Notes: a model not told the origin generated them from the letters alone. A stretch of DNA of 6,131 nucleotides from Dehalococcoidia bacterium (GCA_021296015.1 JAGWBG010000097.1:1-6131); one strand, 5' to 3'; shown: positions 1 to 5,930, counted from the first letter of the stretch. Translations and numbers: made by a program.

Positions 1-2
1 GG

Positions 3-53
3 ACTGACATTGCGGAATGGTGGATGCAGCACTATAGCCCGCCGGAGTCTTAA
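3..53 (+). CDS. possible 3' end of a plus-strand gene (partial)
   Basis: Reading from base 3, the window opens with 16 sense codons (TDIAEWWMQHYSPPES) followed by TAA at 51-53. This peptide looks more protein-like than the other plus-strand frames, one of which stops at once while the other gives a low-complexity tail ending near 63. A gene ending here would converge with the minus-strand operon that ends at 172, leaving a gap of about 118 bp. The product cannot be named from so few residues. The call is weak because a stop-free stretch of 16 codons is common by chance. Confidence 0.35.
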   Translation, partial: TDIAEWWMQHYSPPES

Positions 54-87
54 TCGTCAGTAAGGAATCCGGCTCAAGCCATCGGGC

Positions 88-105
88 ATTAGGGGAAATC
101 CTAAT
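88..105. repeat. small inverted repeat in the convergent gap
   Basis: ATTAGG and CCTAAT form a perfect 6-bp stem around a 6-base loop. Allowing one bulged base extends it to GC(A)ATTAGG pairing with the bases up to 108. It lies between the possible plus-strand gene end and the minus-strand operon end, where a bidirectional terminator would be expected. There is no T-run on either side, so it is at best an atypical terminator. Confidence 0.3.
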
Positions 106-154
106 TGCAGGCTCTCCCTGAAGATGAGGCTGAAGGCGAGCAAAGTGATACCCT

Positions 155-170
155 GGCGCAGGAGTGCGCC
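155..170 (-). terminator. hairpin directly after the scoB stop, possible transcript end
   Basis: Read on the minus strand, one base after the scoB TGA, GGCGCA-CTCC-TGCGCC forms a perfect 6-bp GC-rich stem with a four-base loop. A few more pairs are possible through a bulge. The placement suggests a transcription terminator or a 3'-end stabiliser for the rpsU-purQ-purL-scoB transcript. No U-tract follows, so it is not a canonical intrinsic terminator. Confidence 0.4.
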
Positions 171-171
171 T

Positions 172-837
172 TCAGGTCTGGAACTCCTTCAGGTCATCTG
201 GGATGAGGAGTTTGGCCTCGGTGACTTGCTGGACATCTTCGGGAGTGTATCCTGGGGCGATTTCCTTCATCAGAAAACCCTCTGACGTTACCTCAAACAG
301 GCCGAGGTTGGTGGCCACCAGCTTGACCACCCCGACGGCGGTTACGGGCAGGGCGCAATGCTTTACGAGGCGCGGCTGACCCTCTCTGGTGGTGTGTTCC
401 ATAGCGACGAACACGCGCTTTGCGCCCACGGCCAAGTCCATCGCCCCGCCGATGCCTCCTCCCTTCCTTCCGGCGGTCTTCCAGTTGGCAAAATCGCCGT
501 TTTCGGAGACCTCGTAGGCTCCCATGACCGTGACATCCAGGTGGCCGCGCCGGATTATGGAGAAGGAGTCGGCGTGATGGATGATTGCTGCCCAGGGGTG
601 GGTGGTGACGTACTGGCCTCCTGCGTTGACCAGGTGCAAGTCCTCCTCCCCCTTGGCAGCCAGGGGGCCGTAGCCGATGACCCCGTTCTCCGAGTGAAAG
701 ATAATTGTCTTGTCCCCGAAGTCGTAGTTGGAGCACAGGGTAGGCATCCCGACGCCAAGATTCACTACCCAACTGTCCTGGAACTCCATAGCCAACCTGT
801 TGCACATGACCTGTCTACTTAATGGGGTCTTTTCCAC
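172..837 (-). CDS. scoB: 3-oxoacid CoA-transferase, subunit B (beta)
   Basis: This is a 221-residue protein of the family I CoA-transferase beta subunits (ScoB/AtoA/PcaJ type). In this family the enzyme moves CoA from succinyl-CoA or another donor to a 3-oxoacid through a glutamyl-CoA thioester. Visible signatures are LGVGMPTL (27-34), the catalytic-glutamate motif SENG (Glu50) followed by GYGP, and the glycine-rich GGGIGGAMDLAVG (127-139). Full length is typical for a separate B subunit. The start is GTG at 837: AAAGGAG lies 6 bases upstream (844-850), and the N-terminus runs straight into the conserved domain. It begins 26 bp after the purL stop and is probably the last gene of that operon. 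The alpha subunit normally encoded just upstream is absent, so the partner and true substrate are unknown. Another family I CoA-transferase activity, such as acetoacetate or 3-oxoadipate, cannot be excluded. Confidence 0.9.
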   Translation of the reverse strand: MEKTPLSRQVMCNRLAMEFQDSWVVNLGVGMPTLCSNYDFGDKTIIFHSENGVIGYGPLAAKGEEDLHLVNAGGQYVTTHPWAAIIHHADSFSIIRRGHLDVTVMGAYEVSENGDFANWKTAGRKGGGIGGAMDLAVGAKRVFVAMEHTTREGQPRLVKHCALPVTAVGVVKLVATNLGLFEVTSEGFLMKEIAPGYTPEDVQQVTEAKLLIPDDLKEFQT

Positions 838-843
838 CGGCTG

Positions 844-850
844 CTCCTTT
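844..850 (-). promoter_or_regulatory. ribosome binding site deciding the scoB GTG start
   Basis: On the minus strand AAAGGAG lies 6 bases before the GTG at 837. It sits in the 26-bp gap between the purL stop and scoB. It supports GTG over the internal ATG codons at residues 11 and 17, and shows that scoB has its own initiation signal. Confidence 0.75.
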
Positions 851-863
851 CACTCATCATGCG

Positions 864-3080
864 TTACTGAGCGGTTGTGGGGGTCCCAAGTCCACGCTTC
901 CAGGCGTGCTCAAGCTCTTTCACAGGCAGGTCTATAAGTCCGCCCAGGGTAAGCACCGGGTTGGATGTGGTCCTGCCCAGGGATACGAATGGCACGTCCA
1001 ACTCTGCGGTCAGCTTCGTTAACTCACTTAAATCTTCCGGGCGTAGAGACACAACTATTCTGGACTGGGCCTCACCGAAAAGTGCTGCGTCCCAACGGCC
1101 TCCGACCTTCAGGTCGCCACTGAATCCCACGCCACCCGCAATACAACTCTCGGCCAGGGCAACTGCCAGACCTCCGTCTGAGCAATCGTGAGCGGAAGCT
1201 ACAATCCCGTCTCTGATTGCTCGGCGGCAAAGCTCCTGTACCTGCCTTTCAAGTTCCAGGTCTATATTGGGCCTTCCGGCAACCACGTTATGGAGACGCT
1301 CTATGTACTCGCTGCCAGCCAGGTCCCTTGCCTTTCCTCTCATCATAGAGGCTCCCAGAAGTATGACCGTATGGCCAGGTCCCTGAAATCCCAAGCCGAC
1401 ATGACGCCTTACGTCCTCAAATAACCCTAGTGCTCCCACTATTGGCGTGGGATATATAGCATGGCCCTGGGTCTCATTGTACAGGCTCACGTTGCCGCTG
1501 ACCACCGGCACACCCAGGACCCGACAGGCTTTTGCCATTCCCCTGATGCACCACTCCATCTGGTAGTAGGTCTCTGGATATTCCGGGTTGCCGAAATTGA
1601 GGCAATCGGTGAGGGCAATAGGCTCGGCACCCGTACAGGAAATGTTGCGGCAGGCTTCCGCCACTGCAATCGCGCCTCCCTTGTAGGGGTCCAGGTAGCA
1701 GTAGCGGCCATTGCCGTCGGTGCATAGAGCGATGCCCTTATTGCTACCCTTGATTCTCAATATGGCGGCGTCTCCTCCGGGGGTTGCCACCGTGTTCGTC
1801 TGCACCTGCTGGTCGTACTGGCGGTAGACATCTTCCTTGCTACATACGTTGGGGGATTCAAGCAGCTTCAATAGCACCTGGTTAGGGCTCTCTGAAGGCA
1901 GAGGAAGACTGCCCAGTGGGTAGCGTTGCATCTCGACTTGTTCCCGGGGTTTGACACCCTGCAACCTGTACCTGGGAGGGTTGGTAAGCAGGTCTATGGG
2001 AAGCTGCGCTGCTGGCCTTGCAGTCTCATAGATTCTGGCGACCCCAGATTTGTTGACAGTGCCAATCTCAACACAGGGGATGCCCCATTTTTGGAAGATG
2101 GACTCTACTTGAGCCTTATGACTGGGGTTTATCACCAGGAGCATACGTTCCTGAGACTCGGAGAGCATGACTTCGTATGTGTCCATGCCCGAATCCCGTC
2201 GGTGCACCCTTGAAATATCCAGGTCTATCCCCGCCTTGCCCCGAGCCGCCGCCTCTATAGCGGAGCTGGTGAGACCGGCGGCTCCAAGGTCCTGCATTCC
2301 TTCCAGGCAGCCGGACGCAGCCACTTCAAGACAGGCTTCTATGAGGAGCTTCTCCAGGAAGGGATTGCCAACTTGGACTGTGGGGCGCATCTCTCGTTCA
2401 TCCTCGAAGGTACGGGAAGCAAGGCCGGATGCACCGTGGATGCCGTCCCTGCCGGTTTCGGCGCCCGCCAGCAACAGGATGTTTCCCTCCGAGCCGACGG
2501 AGGCGCTTACCAATCTTTCCTTCTCTATCAGTCCGACGCACAAGGCGTTGACCAGGGGGTTTTGGGAATAGGAACTGGAAAAGGAGACTTCGCCGCCGAC
2601 ATCGGGTACACCGATGCAGTTGCCGTACCACGATATTCCTTCAACTACGCCGTTCAAGAAGTGGCGGTTGCCCGGTTCTTCGAGGGGACCGAAACGCAGG
2701 GAGTTGAGCAATGCTATGGGCCTGGCTCCCATAGCCAGGATGTCGCGCACAATGCCGCCAACCCCTGTGGCGGCTCCCTGAAAAGGCTCCACCGCCGAAG
2801 GATGGTTGTGAGACTCTATTTTGAAGACCACGGCAAGCCCATCGCCGATGTCAACCGCCCCTGCGTTCTCCTGACCCGGAGGTAGGAGCACCCGTTTCGA
2901 GGTTGAAGGGAAGAGCCGCAGCAAGGGTCTGGAGTGCTTGTAGCCGCAGTGCTCGCTCCATAGAGCGCCGAACATGCCGAGTTCCACCGCATTGGGCTCT
3001 CGGTCGAGTCCATCCGCTATGCGGTGGTATTCCTCTTCGCTGAGGGCAATTTCGTCCAGGATTTCTTTAGTGACAGGCAT
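864..3080 (-). CDS. purL: phosphoribosylformylglycinamidine synthase subunit PurL (small type)
   Basis: The product is a 738-residue synthetase subunit of FGAM synthase, which converts FGAR, ATP and ammonia into FGAM in the fourth step of de novo purine synthesis, in the cytoplasm. Motifs in order are WSEHCGYKHS (41-50, with the conserved active-site histidine), KIESHNHPSAVEPFQGAATG (87-106, nucleotide/Mg site), DLGAAGL in the middle, and HDCSDGGLAVAL (631-642) in the second half. The length fits the Bacillus/Thermotoga small PurL, which works as a complex with PurQ and PurS, not the ~1300-residue fused enzyme. The open frame runs a further 105 codons upstream, but that part is an out-of-frame shadow of purQ. 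The true start is ATG at 3080, where family homology begins (MPVTKEILDE). It begins 2 bases after the purQ stop and has no clear Shine-Dalgarno site, so translational coupling to purQ is likely. Stop is TAA at 864-866. Confidence 0.97.
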   Translation of the reverse strand: MPVTKEILDEIALSEEEYHRIADGLDREPNAVELGMFGALWSEHCGYKHSRPLLRLFPSTSKRVLLPPGQENAGAVDIGDGLAVVFKIESHNHPSAVEPFQGAATGVGGIVRDILAMGARPIALLNSLRFGPLEEPGNRHFLNGVVEGISWYGNCIGVPDVGGEVSFSSSYSQNPLVNALCVGLIEKERLVSASVGSEGNILLLAGAETGRDGIHGASGLASRTFEDEREMRPTVQVGNPFLEKLLIEACLEVAASGCLEGMQDLGAAGLTSSAIEAAARGKAGIDLDISRVHRRDSGMDTYEVMLSESQERMLLVINPSHKAQVESIFQKWGIPCVEIGTVNKSGVARIYETARPAAQLPIDLLTNPPRYRLQGVKPREQVEMQRYPLGSLPLPSESPNQVLLKLLESPNVCSKEDVYRQYDQQVQTNTVATPGGDAAILRIKGSNKGIALCTDGNGRYCYLDPYKGGAIAVAEACRNISCTGAEPIALTDCLNFGNPEYPETYYQMEWCIRGMAKACRVLGVPVVSGNVSLYNETQGHAIYPTPIVGALGLFEDVRRHVGLGFQGPGHTVILLGASMMRGKARDLAGSEYIERLHNVVAGRPNIDLELERQVQELCRRAIRDGIVASAHDCSDGGLAVALAESCIAGGVGFSGDLKVGGRWDAALFGEAQSRIVVSLRPEDLSELTKLTAELDVPFVSLGRTTSNPVLTLGGLIDLPVKELEHAWKRGLGTPTTAQ

Positions 3081-3082
3081 AT

Positions 3083-3787
3083 CTAGCCGGTGCGTGCCCC
3101 ATGCCTTATGATGGACTCGAATATCAGCTTCCCGTCGGTCCCGCCCATAAGCTCCTCGCAACATCGCTCGGGATGGGGCATCATACCCAGTACGTTGCCC
3201 TTCCGGTTGGTTATACCGGCGATATTGTTCGCAGAGCCGTTGGGGTTGGCATCCGGAGTAACGTCTCCGTCGGTGGTGGAATAGCGGAAGGCGACTTGTC
3301 CGCGCTCCTCCAGGGCTTGGATGGTAGGCCCATCGGCGAAGTAGTTGCCCTCTCCGTGTGATATGGGAATCCGCAGGACCTGACCCGGTATACACGAGGA
3401 CGTGAAGGGCGTGGTGGAACGCTCAACACGCAGGCAAGACCACTGACATCGGTACTGGAGGTGGTCGTTTCGCATGAGTACACCGGGAAGCAGACCGGCC
3501 TCGCAGAGAATCTGGAAGCCGTTGCAGATGCCAATGACCAGCCCGCCGCCGGAGGCGAAGCCTGCTACCGCAGACATAATGGGGGAGAAGCGGGCTATAG
3601 ACCCTGCCCTCAGATAGTCTCCGTAGGAAAACCCGCCGGGTAGGACTATACAGTCGAAACGGTCCGATAGCTTGGGGCTTTCCTGATACCAGAGGTAGTT
3701 AGTATCTTGACCGAGAACGTTTTTAGTGGCGTGGTAACAGTCGCCATCACTCCACGTACCCGGAAAGACTACTATGCCGAATCGCAT
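3083..3787 (-). CDS. purQ: phosphoribosylformylglycinamidine synthase subunit PurQ (glutaminase)
   Basis: This 234-residue class I glutamine amidotransferase releases ammonia from glutamine and passes it to PurL for FGAM synthesis. It starts with the family N-terminus MRFGIVVFPG. It has the oxyanion-loop region LPGGFSYGDYLRAG (49-62), the nucleophile Cys88 in GICNGFQ, and the catalytic His205/Glu207 in MMPHPER. All three catalytic residues are present and the length is normal. ATG at 3787 is fixed by the conserved N-terminus, although no good Shine-Dalgarno site precedes it. The usual SNCD after FPG is replaced by TWSD, a variant that I associate from memory with Chloroflexota and cyanobacteria. 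It follows rpsU by 77 bp and is followed by purL after 2 bp. purS, often found directly upstream of purQ, is not here. Confidence 0.97.
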   Translation of the reverse strand: MRFGIVVFPGTWSDGDCYHATKNVLGQDTNYLWYQESPKLSDRFDCIVLPGGFSYGDYLRAGSIARFSPIMSAVAGFASGGGLVIGICNGFQILCEAGLLPGVLMRNDHLQYRCQWSCLRVERSTTPFTSSCIPGQVLRIPISHGEGNYFADGPTIQALEERGQVAFRYSTTDGDVTPDANPNGSANNIAGITNRKGNVLGMMPHPERCCEELMGGTDGKLIFESIIRHGARTG

Positions 3788-3865
3788 AACTTATCGTTTG
3801 GAAACTGGACGGTATCTAATCAAGCGGTATACACGATAGGGTCTGGTACAAGATGGTCTGATAAC
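3788..3865. other. rpsU-purQ intergenic spacer
   Basis: These 78 bp separate the rpsU stop from the purQ start. I see no convincing promoter, terminator, tRNA or Shine-Dalgarno sequence. Short direct repeats are present on the plus strand (GGTCTG at 3840-3845 and 3855-3860; GGTAT at 3811-3815 and 3826-3830). They may be chance. The lack of a terminator favours read-through from rpsU into purQ. Confidence 0.5.
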
Positions 3866-4048
3866 TTAGCTATTGCGCATACTCTTGCGACGTTTAGCGG
3901 CCTCTTTCTTCTTACGCCTTACGCTTGGTGGCTCGAAATGCTGTCTACGCCTGATTTCCGAGAGAATGCCGTCTTGCTGGACTCTTTTATTGAATCTTCT
4001 GAGGAGGCTGTCGAAGGTCTCACCTTCGGCGAGCCGTACATCGGCCAA
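3866..4048 (-). CDS. rpsU: small ribosomal subunit protein bS21
   Basis: The product is a 60-residue basic protein of the S21 family, a small-subunit protein near the mRNA/anti-Shine-Dalgarno region of the 30S subunit that aids translation initiation. The family pattern is clear: ETFDSLLRRFNKRVQQDGIL (10-29), then SEIRRRQHFEPPSVRRKKKE and a lysine/arginine-rich tail. Length is typical (about 57-71 residues). The start is TTG at 4048, strongly supported by AAGGGAGGT 8 bases upstream and by the usual N-terminal length. It is the first gene after a near-perfect sigma-70 promoter and appears to lead the purQ-purL-scoB unit. In many bacteria rpsU sits elsewhere, for example with dnaG/rpoD or yqeY, so the purine context is less common. 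Confidence 0.93.
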   Translation of the reverse strand: MADVRLAEGETFDSLLRRFNKRVQQDGILSEIRRRQHFEPPSVRRKKKEAAKRRKSMRNS

Positions 4049-4056
4049 ACTAGGAT

Positions 4057-4065
4057 ACCTCCCTT
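4057..4065 (-). promoter_or_regulatory. strong ribosome binding site deciding the rpsU TTG start
   Basis: On the minus strand AAGGGAGGT, close to the full anti-16S complement, precedes TTG (4048) with an 8-base spacer. It is the strongest Shine-Dalgarno sequence in the window. It makes the rare TTG start credible for this abundant ribosomal protein. Confidence 0.8.
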
Positions 4066-4088
4066 CGGGACTTGGCTACTTTACGGGT

Positions 4089-4117
4089 ATTATAAAGTGC
4101 CGGATTGAGGGTGTCAA
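4089..4117 (-). promoter_or_regulatory. consensus sigma-70 promoter of rpsU-purQ-purL-scoB
   Basis: Read on the minus strand, TTGACA (4117 to 4112) and TATAAT (4094 to 4089) are separated by exactly 17 bp. Both hexamers match the housekeeping consensus at every position. The predicted start of transcription is near 4082, giving a leader of about 34 nt to the rpsU TTG. It lies in the 123-bp gap after the response regulator stop, so rpsU and the purine genes need not depend on the regulator's own promoter. Confidence 0.85.
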
Positions 4118-4135
4118 CCGAATGTTATGTGTTTC

Positions 4136-4149
4136 GTTCCCATGAGAAC
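4136..4149. repeat. 14-bp near-perfect palindrome upstream of the rpsU promoter
   Basis: The plus strand reads GTTCCCATGAGAAC, which matches its own reverse complement except for one symmetric base pair. It is 18 bp upstream of the -35 box of the rpsU promoter and 22 bp after the response regulator stop. It could be an operator for an activator or repressor, or a weak terminator hairpin for the regulator. No T-run follows. Confidence 0.35.
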
Positions 4150-4171
4150 CTCTGGCTGCTCAGGTATCGAA

Positions 4172-4846
4172 TCAGAGGGCGGCTTTGAAGCGGTATCCAA
4201 CATTCCATATAGTCTCTATGAAGGAGTGGTCTGCATCTTCTATTTTAGAACGCAGCCTGCGTATGTGCACATCCACGGTCCTGGTGCCGCCGAAATAATC
4301 ATAGCCCCAGACCTGGTTCAGGAGACCATCCCTGCTATACACCCGGCCCGGATTGGCGGCCAAAAGGGCCAGCAGTTGGTATTCCTTGTAAGTCAGAACA
4401 ATCCTTCTGCCTGAGAGTCTAACCTCGTAGCGCTCCATGTCTATGTTGAGGTCACCCGCCCTCAGAACGTGCTTCTCCTGAGGACCTTTTGTCCTGAAAA
4501 TCGCCTGGCTAAGACGCGCCATCAGCTCTTCGCTGCTGAAGGGATACAGGATAAAATCATCGAGGTCTAGTGATGGGTCGTAGCTGGTGAGGTGTTCCGA
4601 TGACATCACGGCAATCGTCGGGAGACCTAGCTCGTGGCAATCGGAGGCCAGACTAACGGCCCTTTCATCGCTCAGAGAGTCCATGTCCAGCAAGACCACG
4701 TCGGGTCTGGTCTCCTGGGTCCCGTTGCCCGATACGTCCAACCCTAGCTCTGTGCCCACACCATACCTTATGTCCGATGTCTTCGGAGTCCACGGGATGG
4801 TGTCAGCCCTGGCTTCTCGGCCTGTTGCTATAAATACTCGATACAC
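4172..4846 (-). CDS. OmpR/PhoB-type winged-helix response regulator with degenerate receiver
   Basis: This is a 224-residue transcription factor. Residues 1 to about 118 fold like a receiver: DVVLLDMDS places an aspartate (Asp54) at the phosphorylation position, and Ser82 matches the conserved Ser/Thr. However, the N-terminal acidic pair is replaced (VFIATGRE), and the switch lysine before Pro-Phe is tyrosine (Tyr101 in DDFILYPF). Residues about 127-224 are a complete winged-helix DNA-binding domain, with LTYKEYQLLALLAANPGRV (151-169), the VWGYDYFGGTRTVDVHIRRL segment (179-198) and the C-terminal hairpin WNVGYRFKAAL. Metal-dependent phosphotransfer is therefore doubtful, and it may be controlled by another ligand, by dimerisation or by its level. 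GTG at 4846 is the furthest upstream start, since an in-frame TGA lies three codons before it. No good Shine-Dalgarno site is seen. No histidine kinase gene is adjacent. Target genes are unknown; the neighbours on both sides are candidates. Confidence 0.9.
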   Translation of the reverse strand: MYRVFIATGREARADTIPWTPKTSDIRYGVGTELGLDVSGNGTQETRPDVVLLDMDSLSDERAVSLASDCHELGLPTIAVMSSEHLTSYDPSLDLDDFILYPFSSEELMARLSQAIFRTKGPQEKHVLRAGDLNIDMERYEVRLSGRRIVLTYKEYQLLALLAANPGRVYSRDGLLNQVWGYDYFGGTRTVDVHIRRLRSKIEDADHSFIETIWNVGYRFKAAL

Positions 4847-4888
4847 GGCGGCGTCTCAAACGTTGCTGTTAGATGGATATTCCAATGT

Positions 4889-4919
4889 AGTATATCAGAG
4901 GATGGCCTGTAGCTCGCAA
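4889..4919 (-). promoter_or_regulatory. probable extended -10 promoter of the response regulator gene
   Basis: On the minus strand TATACT (4894 to 4889) is preceded by TGA, giving an extended -10 (TGnTATACT). TTGCGA (4919 to 4914) lies 19 bp upstream as a weak -35 at a long spacing. The predicted transcription start near 4882 leaves a leader of about 36 nt before the GTG, similar to the other two promoters in the window. A small TGGA-TAT-TCCA palindrome (4874-4884) overlaps the predicted start. Confidence 0.5.
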
Positions 4920-4941
4920 TACCCGGCAGATTGAGGAACAT

Positions 4942-4955
4942 TGGCAAGTGGCAAG
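4942..4955. repeat. tandem 7-bp direct repeat between divergent promoters
   Basis: TGGCAAG occurs twice with no gap, near the middle of the 208-bp divergent region. It sits 22 bp beyond the weak -35 of the response regulator promoter and 29 bp upstream of the -35 of the ycsI promoter. OmpR/PhoB-family proteins bind direct repeats, but usually with a period of 10-11 bp, so the 7-bp period does not fit a standard site. Chance occurrence is possible. Confidence 0.3.
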
Positions 4956-4984
4956 ACGTTGTGGACTCCTTCGGCGAATCAGGA

Positions 4985-5013
4985 TTGACGGCGTTCCCGG
5001 TGGGCGATATTAT
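4985..5013 (+). promoter_or_regulatory. sigma-70 type promoter of the ycsI/DUF4392 unit
   Basis: TTGACG (4985-4990) and TATTAT (5008-5013) are separated by 17 bp, with one mismatch to consensus in each hexamer. The predicted start near 5020 gives a leader of about 35 nt to the ATG at 5055, with a modest GGAG (5042-5045) 9 bases before the start codon. Confidence 0.75.
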
Positions 5014-5054
5014 GACTTCAAATGCGCAAGAATATATGATCGGAGACCGTAGAG

Positions 5055-5849
5055 ATGAGCATCAATACGCTGACTCACAGCCCTCAAGAAATTCGGGCAC
5101 TTGTCAGGTCAGGTGAGTGGAAAGATGTGACTGCGGGCCTGGCACCGGGACACGTACAGGCCAACCTGGCAATCCTGCCCAAAGAGATGGCTTTTGATTT
5201 TATGCTGTTCTGTCAACGCAATCCCAAGCCTTGCCCCATACTGGAGGTCTTGGAGCCTGGCCAGACCGAGCCAAGGCTGATGGCTCCAGGGGCCAATATG
5301 TGCACCGACCTTCCCAAGTACAGGGTTTTCAGAGACGGAGAGATGGTCGGCGAGGAGGAAGACCTTCGCTCGTTATGGCGGGATGATTTGGTCTCCTTCT
5401 TGCTGGGATGCAGCTTCTCCTTTGAGACGGCCCTTTTGAACGCCGGGATACCCCTGCGCCATCTTGAGGCCGGGAAAAACGTCTCTATGTACGTGACCAA
5501 TATTTCCGCGACTCCGGCGGGGGCCTTCTCCGGGCCGATGGTGGTGAGTATGCGCCCTATCCACCACAGCCAGGTAGTCCGTGCCGTACAGGTCACATCC
5601 AGGTTCCCTTCGGTACACGGCGCGCCGGTACACATTGGCGAGCCTGAGGCTATTGGCATCAAAGACATAACCAGCCCGGACTACGGGGAGCCTACGGAGA
5701 TAAGGCAAGGAGAAGTGCCGGTGTTCTGGGCTTGTGGGGTCACTCCACAGGCGGTTGCCCTCCAGTCCAAGCCGCCGTTCATGATTACCCACGCACCGGG
5801 CCACATGTTCATCACCGACTGGCGGGACGAAGACTTGGCCGTATTGTAA
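5055..5849 (+). CDS. ycsI: YcsI/DUF1445 family putative hydro-lyase (D-glutamate cyclase N-terminal-type)
   Basis: This 264-residue protein matches the UPF0317/DUF1445 family along its whole length. The conserved blocks are GHVQANLAILPKEMAFDFMLFC (32-53), QRNPKPCPILEV (54-65), CTDLPKYRV (83-91), SFLLGCSFSFETAL (114-127), GPMVVSMRPI (160-169), SRFPSVHGAPVHIGEP (182-197), PVFWACGVTPQ (222-232) and ITHAPGHMFITD (244-255). No signal peptide or membrane segment is seen, so it is probably cytoplasmic. The family is annotated only as putative hydro-lyase, but it is homologous to the N-terminal half of animal DGLUCY, which converts D-glutamate to 5-oxo-D-proline. In Bacillus subtilis ycsI lies near the 5-oxoprolinase genes. 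The ATG at 5055 follows GGAG by 9 bases. The next gene supplies the DUF4392 half. The family assignment is firm; the reaction here is inferred. Confidence 0.9.
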   Translation: MSINTLTHSPQEIRALVRSGEWKDVTAGLAPGHVQANLAILPKEMAFDFMLFCQRNPKPCPILEVLEPGQTEPRLMAPGANMCTDLPKYRVFRDGEMVGEEEDLRSLWRDDLVSFLLGCSFSFETALLNAGIPLRHLEAGKNVSMYVTNISATPAGAFSGPMVVSMRPIHHSQVVRAVQVTSRFPSVHGAPVHIGEPEAIGIKDITSPDYGEPTEIRQGEVPVFWACGVTPQAVALQSKPPFMITHAPGHMFITDWRDEDLAVL

Positions 5850-5930
5850 ATTGCCCCTACCCGGAGGTCTTACAGGTGCTATATCAGTCCGCAACAGGCA
5901 GAGGCAGGCTTGCAAAGGTTCGGGAATAAT

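Noticed and set aside
358..822. 154-codon plus-strand open frame opposite scoB
   Set aside because: It is fully antisense to a gene with clear catalytic motifs and has no recognisable domain.
2373..2885. 170-codon plus-strand open frame inside purL
   Set aside because: It is antisense to the conserved N-terminal half of PurL, and its composition is what codon shadows in GC-rich genes produce.
3081..3395. 105-codon upstream extension of the purL reading frame
   Set aside because: It overlaps purQ in another frame, is rich in arginine, proline and serine, and lacks PurL or PurS similarity. Family homology begins exactly at the ATG at 3080.
3707..4108. 133-codon plus-strand open frame
   Set aside because: It runs antisense through the purQ start, the spacer, all of rpsU and the consensus promoter. 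The minus-strand genes explain this stretch fully and the peptide matches no family I know.
4172..4290. possible frameshift or truncation of the response regulator
   Set aside because: The C-terminal wing (WNVGYRFKAAL) is complete and followed by a normal stop, so the gene is intact at this end. The oddity lies in the receiver residues, not the reading frame.
4931..5116. 61-codon plus-strand open frame across the divergent region (TTG start)
   Set aside because: It has no ribosome site, contains the predicted ycsI promoter, and runs out of frame into the YcsI-like gene.
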